From positions 1,178,001 to 1,242,000 of the forward strand of contig NC_064047.1 of the NCBI RefSeq assembly GCF_932526225.1: 64,000 bases of DNA. The letters are read 5' to 3'. Under the pieces are notes generated by a model. It saw only the letters and a program-made list of their open reading frames with translations, searched no databases and was not told the origin of the DNA. The stretch is from Nematostella vectensis. Lineage: Eukaryota > Cnidaria > Anthozoa > Actiniaria > Edwardsiidae. Made by a program: the position numbers and the translations under genes. Numbering within the stretch: position 1 is the stretch's first letter; the number at the start of each line of letters is the position of its first letter. Of the stretch, positions 7,626 to 18,800 are shown piece by piece.

Positions 7626-7886
7626 CTAGTATCTCACCCATCTTTTTTCGTCATACCGTGGCATGGAGACTAACATTGCTAGAACACCAAGGACAATTGT
7701 CGCCGCTCCGGCCACAAACCCAACGGGGTCGAAGCTTCCGTATTCTGAGTCTTCATAGTAATCAGCGTCACAACAGCAGTGTTCAGGCCCCGCATCCGCA
7801 GTGTTACTCACATCCACCTCCGGCACCGAACAACCGCCGGCGGTAGCCGCACCATTTCTAATCTTAACCTCCGTCTTTAATGTCAT
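7626..7886 (-). CDS. Small tail-anchored membrane protein of the viral block
   Basis: 86 aa from the Met at 7886. An acidic, Cys-containing N-terminal half includes a CCCD cluster. A single hydrophobic helix (~56-75, GFVAGAATIVLGVLAMLVSM) follows, then a short basic/aromatic tail. An in-frame Met at 7958 would add 24 residues, but the promoter-like box TGGTCTAAAGA lies between the two Met codons with the usual spacing to 7886. No family is recognised; a small virion membrane protein is one possibility. Confidence 0.55.
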   Translation of the reverse strand: MTLKTEVKIRNGAATAGGCSVPEVDVSNTADAGPEHCCCDADYYEDSEYGSFDPVGFVAGAATIVLGVLAMLVSMPRYDEKRWVRY

Positions 7887-7906
7887 TTTATCTAGGACCC
7901 CATACG

Positions 7907-7917
7907 TCTTTAGACCA
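7907..7917 (-). promoter_or_regulatory. TGGTCTAAAGA box before the 86-aa gene
   Basis: One mismatch from TGGTTTAAAGA of the block consensus; 20-22 nt before Met 7886. This decides the start choice for that gene. Confidence 0.45.
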
Positions 7918-7954
7918 GAATAGCCTCCCGAGCTCCCCCTAAGTGCAGCACGTG

Positions 7955-8208
7955 ACAAAGTGATTGACAGGTGGGCGTGGCTATCACATTACAAAGTGAT
8001 TGACAGGTCCTTGACAAAGTGATTGACAGGTCCTTGACAAAGTGATTGACAGGTTTTTTACAAAGTGATTGACAGGTGGGCGTGGCTATCACGTGACAAA
8101 GTGATTGACAGGTTTTTTACAAAGTGATTGACAGGTGGGCTTGGCTATCACGTGACAAAGTGATTGACAGGTGGGCTTGGTCGTCACGTGACAAAGTGAT
8201 TGACAGGT
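7955..8208. repeat. Nine-copy array of ACAAAGTGATTGACAGGT
   Basis: Exact copies start at 7955, 7991, 8014, 8037, 8060, 8096, 8119, 8155 and 8191. The spacing is either 36 or 23 bp. Long units add a GGGCGTGG or GGGCTTGG box and usually a CACGTG palindrome. Every copy contains TGATTGACAG, the known composite site for PBX with PREP/MEIS homeodomain proteins. The array lies at the right edge of the viral block, so it may be an enhancer, replication origin or terminal repeat. It encodes nothing convincing. Confidence 0.85.
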
Positions 8209-8420
8209 GGGCTTGGTCGTGCAAGAGATCTCTGGCAAACTCGCGCATGCGCAGGTCGCGGGGCTTGGCGGAGGTGCGTGGAGACTTTTGCGCCATTTTT
8301 GGAATGAAATTTGGGGAGATCAAAAAGTTGCGCCAGCTGCGCCAAAACCCTACTACTGTTCTGCACGAATAATGTTTATGGAAAAATATATAGTTTTTGT
8401 AGAACGGTGACTATTCATAC
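8209..8420. other. Probable right boundary of the viral block
   Basis: GC-rich sequence with small palindromes (GAGATCTC, GCGCATGCGC) and three TGCGCCA words gives way to AT-rich DNA at about 8,340-8,420. No terminal inverted repeat can be tested because the left end of the element is outside the window. Confidence 0.35.
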
Positions 8421-10578
8421 ACATTAGCCGCATTTGTGTAAATAGTTGTAACACAGTAGCTAAGGTGGTAAACATACGTTTGCGCCATTCTGTTGTAAAC
8501 AGTTTTTTTAACAATATGTTGTCATTACTGTTATTTCTTGGGTACTTAAAATTAAACATTGTTACTGAAGTATCGAACCTCAATTGCGGATGTTTATTTA
8601 CAAGTTTTCTTATAATAGACTGTTGTATTTTCAAATGTATGTAACAAAGAGTTTCAAAGGAGGAACTTTCAAAGTTTTATCGACGGAACGGTTTTCTGGC
8701 ATTGACTGTTTGCTAGGATCTTAACCGAAAGGGACAACTGTAAAGGGATTATAAGTTATAGGATTTAGTTGTCAATTATAAGCGATTAAACCTATCATTC
8801 CCTTTATTTCCATTTATTTTCATTGTGTAAATATATACGAACAATATATTTTGACTCACGATTGACTAAAAGAATAATAAAACACAATTCCAATTCAAAT
8901 TCTCAGAGGTTTGCATTTGTAGCTTAACTTCAAGCTGTCTATCATACTAAGTGCGTTTTTACGTCAAATATCACTTATTTCTAAAATTCAGCGGGATAGA
9001 GCACGATTTGAAACATGAATACTAAAAAAAAAGATAAAACAAGTGTGACTTTTCTATTTGATCATGAATACATACTTGTGTATGAGTATATTTTTCCTTG
9101 TCTAGGTTATAAAGTTTTCCATTTTCTCCGAGATAAGAAAATGACAGTATTAAGCCTCTATAAATGTATAATAAATTTGTCTTTCTTCTACCTTTTATTT
9201 CCAAGCGAAATGTTTTTTTTTTAGATAATGAATGGGAATTTGAATCCTTTGACTTTTCTTACGAGCCACCCGCTGTTTCCATGATAACAATAATTATCAT
9301 TTTGTAAAAAAAATGAATATAAAACATTGGAATCAATAAATAAAAAAAGAAATAGTGTTTTACTTACCAGAAGAAACTGTAAAATATGGTTGAAGGCCAA
9401 GAAAATGTTGTCTGAAATACGAAAACGCCAAAACGCAGTGATGATAAAATCAATTTCCCGCTTTGCGAATCGGCGATGTCTAAAAATCCCGTTGAAAGTA
9501 ATCCGCCTCTTTCCTTCTAGCGCAAGGCCTTTAGTAAAACCTTTTCCAAGATAAGAGAAATCGTCGTGCTCCGTAACCTCGAATGGCTTAATTAATAAAA
9601 ACAAATCACCGAGATTTTTCCTGTCAACGTTTCGTTATCTTGTGTTCCCGTAGCTTGTTATGCTTCAAAGCCATTAGCGCAATCGCGGATTGTAAATCGG
9701 CCCAGGGGGATTGGTGATAATACGAAGACAAAAGCCCAAAATAAGTGGATGGCTTTTAAAGAAGGGGAGGGATGTAGAAGTTCTAGTTGATATTAAAGGC
9801 ATACTAAGGAGTTCTTAAGATAACGTAAACAATACAAGCGGGCAAACCGGGACGTGTACTTTTAAACTACACTTGTACATGAAACATACCCCGATGTGTT
9901 CGCGAAAGGTATTCATTTGTGCGAAATTTCCATAAAGTTTTTCGCTAAGACCGTGCGCTTCCCATATCAACCGGTCTTAAAAACTTTCAGAGTTTCTTTT
10001 TGCATAAATGGCTGCTTATTTGCATATGATGTCTATTACAACCCCCGTCCCTCCTCCGCTATAGCGGAGCCTTGCATCACCTTTCTCACGTTTCATGATC
10101 ATTGAGTTTTTTTTTTTTTTTTTTTTTTTTTGCCGTACAGTGCAATGTAAACAATTTGGTATGCTGTGTTCGGATTATATTGATGCTCTTTATGGCTCGG
10201 TTCAACTTTAACTCAACACAATCCTCTGAGGTGTCGCTGGCTCGTTCAAACGGCCTCTTTACAGGTAAACATTCCCGCTGTATATTTTGGCGGGCTCGCA
10301 ATAACGCCGTAAATGCTCGTTTGAGGCCCGGATGCACGCTATGTTCGTGTTGGTCGCGCTCGCTATTGACGCGAGGCGCATGCGCAAAAATGCAATTAGG
10401 AAGTGTGATATTTGTATCCATCATCCGTCGGTTTTTATTTTGTTTACGAAAAGCGTTGCAAGCTAAGATTCAAAGTCGTAGGTAGAGTTGAGTTTAGAAA
10501 TTCGTATTGAAGGAGAAAACAATGAAAGTGAAAGGACCAAAGAGAGAACAATTTACGTGTGTACTTTGCTCATTGCCT
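8421..10578. other. AT-rich intergenic DNA
   Basis: No convincing coding exon on either strand. A poly-T run lies at about 10,107-10,130. The stretch from 10,130 is more GC-rich and holds CpG-containing low-complexity sequence, with no recognisable gene. Confidence 0.5.
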
Positions 10579-10688
10579 CGCGAGGCCAAAAACTCGCAGT
10601 TCAAGCAGGAGAGAATTTCGCCTTAGTTGCTCGCGAGACGCGAGTTCGTCCGATCGACGTCCACTCACTGTGAGTTTTTGGCCTCGCG
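10579..10688. repeat. Hairpin-forming short element
   Basis: CGCGAGGCCAAAAACTC at 10579-10595 is exactly complementary to 10672-10688. Similarity extends about 10 bp beyond with mismatches. The ~76-nt interior has no gene. It is likely a small foldback element. Confidence 0.55.
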
Positions 10689-10973
10689 AAGCAGTGATCA
10701 AAGTGCACATGTGGGATTCTCCTAACCGTGTGCGCATGGCTTTTAGACTGCGCGCGCAGATGAGGGCTCAGCCCAAAACGAAAACGTCAAAGGTCGCACA
10801 AGATTGGTTAATATGTGCGTGTAAAAATAGCCTGGTCTGTAAAAACGCCCTGACAACTTTGTCATTCCTGTATATGGGGAAGTGGATTGCCCCTTCTTAT
10901 GAACCTCGATTACATAGAACACTTTTCAATTAAACAGCCTCTGGCAGCCGCCATTTTGTCATCTCTGCCAATG

Positions 10974-11622
10974 AAGGCTTGACTATGGGCTTATACGCGG
11001 ACATCTAAGCGTTTTTAGAAAATTCAAGACTGCGATAACCTACAACAACCAAATTTGGCAAGGTGAATAACCATAGGAGAAAAACATGATCTGCAAAGTC
11101 TGTTGCCATGGAAGCAGCAAATGTGCATATATTTGCATATTAATTAGCTAAAAATTTTAAACGAAAATGGGGAAAACTTATGCACTTAAATTGGTGTTCT
11201 AAACACATATATTTATTCATAGTCAAAAGCTCCATAATAAATAGCCTTTGCGTCTGGTCCATCGACCCCGTAACTATGACAATGGTTACCGTGGTAACAT
11301 AAAAATTATATATTTCACTGAAATTAACAGCTGGACCAGGTGCAAAGGCTATTTCAAATCTGTGTAATGTCAATAAACACATATATGCCTTAAGATTTCC
11401 AAATTGTTTTGCTTAAATGTTCCCCATTTTTACTTGAATGATACTAGATAATTACAATTTAAATTTATTCCTTTAAACGCGTTTCCATGGCAACAACAAT
11501 TCCAGCTGTTGTAGGTTACCCCGATCTACCACTATACCAAGTTTTATTGCTATACCATATATACTTCGCGAGATATTCAAGAAAATCATTTTGTTCCGCG
11601 TATAAGCCCATAGTCAAGCCTT
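10974..11622. mobile_element. Non-autonomous DNA transposon with 28-bp TIRs
   Basis: The first 28 bases (AAGGCTTGACTATGGG...) are an exact inverted copy of 11595-11622. Inner parts are also partly palindromic (11240-11262 pairs with 11334-11356). There is no transposase frame inside. Target-site duplication could not be defined with confidence. Confidence 0.75.
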
Positions 11623-11979
11623 TTCAAAATTAAAATTAGCCTGAGATCCTAGCAAAGTACCAAGTGTGAAAAAGCACCCATTTCCATAGGCAGATTTGGG
11701 GAAACCGATGCGATATTTCCGACTGAATTTGGCAAATGAAGTATAGAAGTTAGGTTTTAGGTTACTTCGAGATATGTCACAATATGTGCCTTCCAATATT
11801 AAATGAAAACAAAGGTGTTCATGACGCACTTTTCAAATCAAAACATATAATACAAAATTCTAAATAATTTTATAAAACAGGAAACAGTCAAGTGTATATT
11901 CGACTGCTTTAAAATGGAAAAACTATGTAGTTTCAGGATCTATGGCTAATTCTTGCGCTTGTAACCTCGTTTCATGAAC

Positions 11980-12075
11980 GTGTGGCTCAGTGTGTAAGAG
12001 CGTCAGTTAATGGGACCTCGTCACTTTTGCTAGAACGGGTTCGATTCCCGGTCGAGACATGGGGCCTTTTTTTTT
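11980..12075 (+). other. tRNA-like Pol III unit (degenerate tRNA or SINE head)
   Basis: An A-box-like TGGCTCAGTGTGTAAGAGCG is followed by a perfect B box (GGTTCGATTCC at 12038-12048) within a CGGG/CCCG T-stem, and a T9 terminator lies at about 12067. The A-to-B distance is about 11 nt longer than in standard tRNAs. The 5' side does not pair with the 3' acceptor bases, so this is probably a tRNA-derived relic. Confidence 0.5.
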
Positions 12076-12177
12076 GTTTTTCAGTCCTGATTTTGACTTG
12101 TCGAACTTATTGTGGGCTCACTAGAAACTTGTGTTCCTACGTCCCAACATAGACATTATTAATACGATGTAAAGCCC

Positions 12178-12325
12178 TAAGGCTAAGTTCAAACGTCATA
12201 TTATCCACGAGCCGTATTCAATGCAAACGCGTGCAAATATGAAGATGAAACGATCGACTTGATTCATTTGCATGCATTTGCATTGAATACGGCTCATGGA
12301 TAATACGACGTTTGAACTTGCCTAA
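12178..12325. mobile_element. Palindromic MITE, copy 1
   Basis: A nearly perfect inverted repeat of ~50 bp arms (starting TAAGGCTAAGTTCAAACGTC) around a short centre with GAAGATGAAAC and ATCGACTT. Related copies lie at about 20150-20285 and 47030-47165. Confidence 0.75.
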
Positions 12326-15300
12326 GAAACTGTGAAATAGGCGCTATACAAATTCTTGTTAACACCTGTTTCAAAAAAACGTTGTCAGTGCAAATGGGAA
12401 ATGGCCATTGACAAATGGCAGCTCTGCGAACAAAAGGACCCATGGATCCCAAAAAAATTGTTCCAAAATAATATATAGTTCTAATTTCGCTTGAGTTTAT
12501 TACCACCTTTATTTCTACAAATAAGTGATACCCGAAAAACACCTTTCGGCAATTGGCAAATGCCATTCGCCGTTTGCACTGACAACCTTTATTTAAATAG
12601 GTGCATGTTATTGCTTAACGCGCGGGAATGAGATAACCTTTTCTATTTTCAAAGAAGTCAGTTGTGCATGTTATGTTCGCTTTGGTACCTACCTTCTAGA
12701 AAACAAGCCTTGGATAACTTTAAATTTCTATTCTATGCTGTTTCTGAAATATCTTGTTGCGATGCGGATTCCATATGTAAAAAGAGGTGACATGAAATTT
12801 CGCTTCGTGAAACAAGCTTTCAATACTTCGTTGATCCTGTTATCATCTGTGTTTGTTTATTGTTATGACTAAATAAAAATCAAGGCTTAGTTCGTGATCT
12901 CTGCACTTGTGGTTTGTATTTAATTGCTTTTAAATGGGTAGAAGCAAAAATGTGGCTAAAAAATCTAACGCAAAGGAGTCAGAATGTCATCTAAACAAAC
13001 AAAACGAAAACCATTTACAAATGTGAAAAGTCTGTTCGGTCTTCACTATTGATCGATCTTAGGCGATTATCAAACCACCGTTTTTCTCTTGATTGAAGAT
13101 TATTTCTTATTCAAGTATTCGTCCAAATGGTCTTATACAGCCTTATGTTTTTAAATAGATCACATAAATTCGTAAGACCAACTGAATGCAATCAGCACAA
13201 TGCACTGTTCCATAAGTTGCAACCAATTTACTTTTGATTTCTATTTCTCTTTTTGTATCCTGATTTAAATCTCGGGTACAGCATTAGTTGAAAACCAGCT
13301 GGTCATGCAATACAGAAAGGGTTTTGTAATGATCGTTTAATTCTCGATTTATATCATCGGTTTTAGCCGCACTAGTCTTGTCTAGAAGACGTCTTGTCAA
13401 TTCCGTCTTCACGGAGATCAAATTAGCTTTCTCAGACAATAAACTTCAGCTCTTCTTTTACTAGACTGTAAATTAAAAACAGTTTAGAGAGGCAGACATT
13501 TTTTCAATGACTTTAGACTATATGGAAAGTAGTTTGTAGGGTTGCATGCGGCGGCGGCATCTATTTTTGAGAAAAGGGCGGGAAATTGGTGCCTGTGGCG
13601 TTGTCAGCGGTCCACCCTATCACGCGCCAACGGACGCGTGTGTGTATTTACTGTAAATCCGTATAATCCTCTTTTCCCATATATCATGTTGATAACGTTT
13701 CATTTTTAATCGGACCTGCGTAGTCGAGGAAATGTTATCGCTAAATATATGCCTTCTTTTTGATCAGTAAGATGCCAAAACTCATATACTTAGCCTCTTT
13801 GCCAACCTATTCGACAGCAAAGATGAAATAATCCATTGTTGCGAAATACCAGGCCATGAAATGAACGTTCTGAAAACTGTTCAAACTGATTGCTTCTCTT
13901 AGGGAAGGACCATTAGAAAAGTGAAGGGGGTGAGGATGTTTCAGTTGTGCATTATTTTTTTTTCCTTTCTGTGTGTATGTGTTTTTCTGGATTGGGCGTT
14001 CATGCATTGTAATCGAAAATGGAAATGCGATTTAGCTTTTCAATAACAGCTTTTTCAATAACCATACATGACACAAAGTTGATAATCAAATGATAAATTT
14101 GACGAAAATCTATTCAAGTGATGACCCTTCGACACTCTCACCCTTTTTGTCCTTTGAACACCAACATGTTTTTCAACAACGCATTTTTACAGAAGATAAC
14201 ACAAATATCCGCAGCTATAGAAGGCGATTAGCTAAAAATGTCACCTGACATCAAGATTCAATCTCATGGCTCGCTACTCGTCCCACATGAATGGCATGAA
14301 ACTGCGACTTGCCCTATCTTGCCCTTCTAGACAATGTTTAATAAGGAAGTTAGCCATTTAATGAAGTCAACGGTTCACTTTCGAACATTACAACTTAGGC
14401 CGAGTTCGCCGCTCTTTTTATGTAAGAACGGCGCCTTTCTCCCCCCCCCCCCCCCCCAACTCAATCCAGCCTATGTTGTTTGTTTCCATATAGTATTATA
14501 AGCTTTAGCAATAGAATATAGTCAGTTTTATTGTAGAATGAATTGGATTTGACCGTGATTCAATTGGATTTAGTTCAGTTCTGAAATGTACTAATGCATT
14601 TCAATCGATTTTTTCGTCACACAAAGTCTTATCCAGATTCTTTAGTTTCCATGAGGTGTATTGCTGGCGATAACTAATATTTAACGGGGAGAAATATAGA
14701 GAATGCATGTAGTAAATACGGCAGGTCTAGTATTGAGGGATTTTTAAATATTCATAACCTAAAACTAGACTCTATGCGTGCGACAATAACGAATAATTTT
14801 ATCCGAATTAAATATTGACAAGCAAAGTCATAAGCACTATCGACAATACAAACTTCTGTACACACAGAGAAAGTAAAAGTTAAGTCGGTCTATTTTATAT
14901 GCTCTGACGCGAGTGACAAAAAAATAAAAGTCGTTTCAATATATCTACTATTCCGTATATTGTAACGGTTGATCTTCATTCCCCCTGATGAAAACTTCTG
15001 GATGAAGTTGAAACATAGATGCTTAGAAAACCTGGTTGCCTCTTCATTGAATTTGTATATCTACTAAGGGGTTAAAATCAATACAAAACTTACCAAATGT
15101 TCTGAGACTGTTGTCTTCCCTGGCGTGCCCAGGATCTGTCAAACGCTTCTAGGCACGCAGCAAGAAAACATATCCAAGCTCAGACCACGTTTTTACAAAT
15201 TCCATGGAAAGCACTAGAAATTAACCGCAGCTTCGCGTGGCGGCTCGTATACACTTTGATCCCAGAGACGTCCGCCACGAAGTTTTTCATGCGAAGTCTC

Positions 15301-15390
15301 AATCAAGGACATGGCGATGAGTCATGCCAACACTGACGGATTTGGAATGCAATTTCCTAAAGGGTTAAACCAAAGCAGACCGGCATACAG
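12326..15390. other. Intergenic DNA without recognised gene
   Basis: AT-rich sequence with a poly-C run at about 14441-14458. Short open frames show no exon-like conservation or domain. Nothing else is supported. Confidence 0.45.
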
Positions 15391-15394
15391 CGGC

Positions 15395-15800
15395 CACCAA
15401 GTAGACCTGCTTATTGCGACCACTGCCGCCTTAAAGCTACGGACAAATTACTTTCATTGAAATGACTTTCACTATCAAAGTAGAACTGTTTATTGCGACC
15501 ACCGCCTTGTAGTTATTGACAGATGCCTTACAATATCAAAGTAGACCTGCTTATTGCGACCACCGCCTTGTAGTTATTGACAGATGCCTTACAATATCAA
15601 AGTAGACCTGCTTATTGCGACCACCATGTCTTGCAGCTGCTAACAGTTCGCTATCAAAGTAGACCTGCGTATGGCGACCACCACCGCCAAGTAGCTGCTG
15701 ACAAATTACTTTCACTGGCAAAGTAGACCTGCTCATTGCGACCAATGCCGCATGTATCTGCTAACAGACGGCCTAAGGCTATCAAAGAAGACTTGCGTAT
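15395..15800. repeat. ~60-bp tandem repeat, about seven units
   Basis: Diverged units contain AAGTAGACCTGCTTATTGCG followed by CACCGCC and TGACAGA-type words, spaced roughly 56-65 bp. Two neighbouring units near 15480-15600 are almost identical, indicating recent slippage or unequal exchange. Confidence 0.75.
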
Positions 15801-18800
15801 AGCGACAACTGCCATAGCTAAAACGCTATGTATACAGCAAACAAATCAGAGGTTTTGATTAGTTGAGAAGAATTTTCTATGCCACGACCCGACGAAAAAA
15901 GAACAAGCTAATGTCTTATATGAAGAAGGACGTGTTATGCTCCTGGGGCTATATAGTGATGGATAAATGTCTTATTTCTTATGTATTTTGTCTCCAAGCT
16001 TCATTCCATCTTGTGTGTAAAACAGCCCATCTATTCGCTCGGCGATTATGTGTTTATTATTATCTCCTGACACCTCCCGCCTACCGTGCGCATCATTTAC
16101 ACTTATACGCAGGATTTGCTTGTTTCTCTCACTTTCTAAGAACACCTGAAGGCGATAAGCATACCGAAATATATCAGCGCGAGGTCCGCTGGACAGGTCA
16201 AGCCTACACTATGACTGACCCTTGTATAATCCGCTAGAAACTTCCTATGTAGTAGCTTAAGTTATCTGCACCAGTTGCAAGAAAATAACGGACACTCTTC
16301 GGGGACAAAAAATGACACCATTTTTGAGTCTGGTTTTAGAAAGAATCCTACTGCTTAATTGGAAATCCGAGATCTGGAAAGTCTCCTTTCAATGGACGTT
16401 GTTATATTGAGGTAGCACTGCACCAAATGACTGTAGATCTTTCAAGAGCATTCGCGGATGTCCGTTATACGGTCCGTTATACGCTCTTGCTCTAAAAAAG
16501 TAAGAGCGTTCATTTTGAATCTATATGGTGCACAATTGTAAAACTTTTTTTTTTTTCAGAAATTCAAGTAAGGAACAGACCGATAGAAAACAGGAGGGGT
16601 GTATATTTCTGCCATTTTTTGTGGTCTGGATTGTCCAAGTGGAGATAAGCGCACCCTTTCTTGTACCCCCACCCCACTTGCTACACGTTTGGCTTCTTTT
16701 GAGTGACCACGCCCTTTAGATTGCGATGTTATGGGTGAGCTGTGCTATTAAGACATTTAGCATAATTGTGCAGAATGAGCACTTTTTCTATTTTTAGGGC
16801 AAACGCGCTGTGTTAGCAGATAAGCTGCAACAACAAAATGTAGACGTATAAGTTTTAAAATGTTTCCTGCGATTGTCTATTGCTTTTGACGTGCATATAG
16901 GGAATTGAGATGCATTCATCTTTTTTTAAATTACTTGACTACTTTGCGCCATAAACGATCGTATGATGCGAGCAACCACGATAAATAAAACCTTGACCTC
17001 TTCTTGTCACTACGCCTACTTACCCCACAAAGTAACGAGTTTCTAAACATATTATCAGGCAGTTCATTACATAAGACCGATGATATGTAGGCTAAATACC
17101 GTGATATCGATGCCAATGCGGCGGACGGTTAAGAGGCATTCATCGAAAGTACTGCGATGATTAGAGTAATTGCTAGGTTGCCCTCCAAGAGGTGCACGCC
17201 GGGAATGAAATCTCCAACCCTTGATTGACGCAAGTGAGAGGCGGTTTTAGCATTTTGGGTATTGTTGTTGAGAAGAAATCAAATCAAATCAAATTGTTTA
17301 CTTTGAACCGGCCAGCAATCCTGACCGTTTTTAGCTTTCGAATGCCCGTTCGATGTGATTACATTTCAAGGGTCCTGAGTCAAAATATTCCCTTAATCCA
17401 CCCCTCCCCTAAGGCTATTTAACAAGCAAAGCCCTAAGCATGAACAACAACAAAAGAACAGCAATAAGACCAACCGACGACGGCGGCGACAACAGCAGCA
17501 ATAACGAAAACCTTAGAAAACCCTCTCCATACGACATTGAATAGGCCTAAAAAAACAAACACGCACTCGCTTGTTTTCCCATCCAAAACAAAAGGCGGGA
17601 TATTTGCAAGCGCGCCCAACGACAGATGGTACAGGGAACAGGTGCTGATCTCCCGCTATCCCCATCATACTTTTACGTTTACGCATTGCGCAGATAATAA
17701 TAAAATAACTAAAAAATACAAATTTTACTCTATTTCTGGTGAATTGCTTCGAATACTAATGTGGCTATCAGAATATTTAAAATGCTGGAGAATGATATCA
17801 AGTTACTTGTTTTCTTTCGGTTTCGCTTAACATTTATTATGAGGCATTTTTTATGAAAATCTACCGAGTAGGTATTTCCAAACTTCCCTTGTGGTTGAAT
17901 TACTGTGGGCCAGTTATCCTCGATAGTCATAGACTAACTGGAGAGTCGTTTTGCTAATTTTGGGTAGAATTTCAATAAAATTTAAGATATGGTTACCCAT
18001 TTTTATTCCCCTCTTTTTTGTACATGCGCCAAAAACTGATTAGAATAGAGAACTGTAGTGATATTGATTACTCATTCAAACTGTTTTGACATGTCACATA
18101 TGAGTATTTTTCTTAACGCCGGGGTTTCACAACTATTTGCGGTTTTGAGATGATTAAATTCAAAAAAATTCAATGATATTGCACTGTGTCTAGAAAAACC
18201 GGGAAATCGATTTTGTAGGTTTAGCTTCAAATTTGATACGTGCACACACGAAAAAAAAAGTATTTTAATATCCTTCTAGAAAGAATTTTTTAAATTAAAT
18301 TTCATTTCAATCAAATTATGATAGTTGTTTCTTCTGTATTTACAAAACATTTCAGTTGTATCGACTGCTCTATGTGCACATAACTCATTTTTAACAGTGC
18401 GCCTTGAGTATTTCTGTCAGACGATCTTTTTAACGTTTTGACAATATTCTGTTATTCAGTCAGAATCTCAGTAAACACACGTCCTATACCTAACAAACCA
18501 ACTCTTATAATCTTTTATTTGACTTTTTTTATATAATGTTACAAAAAATAAAGAAAATACATACGGAAATAAGACTAAACAAAGGAAAACAGTGGATATT
18601 TTTTTTTCGAAAATCTTGATACACATACTTTCTAGTAGGAATAATGTTATGAGATTTATGATTATCCCGTTTATTATTCATCTCTAGTATTCCGTAACTA
18701 GAACATAACTCGAAGGCGTCGATATATGCAGATGGGGAAATACCTTACTCGCGTAAGGTGTCAGTTTTAGCCGATAAATTGAAAAGTCCTCTCCCCGTAT

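Noticed and set aside
7955-8208. CRISPR-like array
   Set aside because: Spacers are not unique (they repeat the same few words), repeats are only 18 bp, there are no cas genes, and the setting is eukaryotic or viral.
9221-9604. 127-codon minus-strand frame in AT-rich DNA
   Set aside because: Phe/Leu/Ile-rich translation of AT-rich sequence, no recognisable feature.
11980-12060. Functional tRNA gene
   Set aside because: B box and terminator are good, but the acceptor stem does not pair and the A-to-B distance is unusual.
15863-16237. 124-codon plus-strand frame
   Set aside because: No domain, no splice context, composition like surrounding intergenic DNA.
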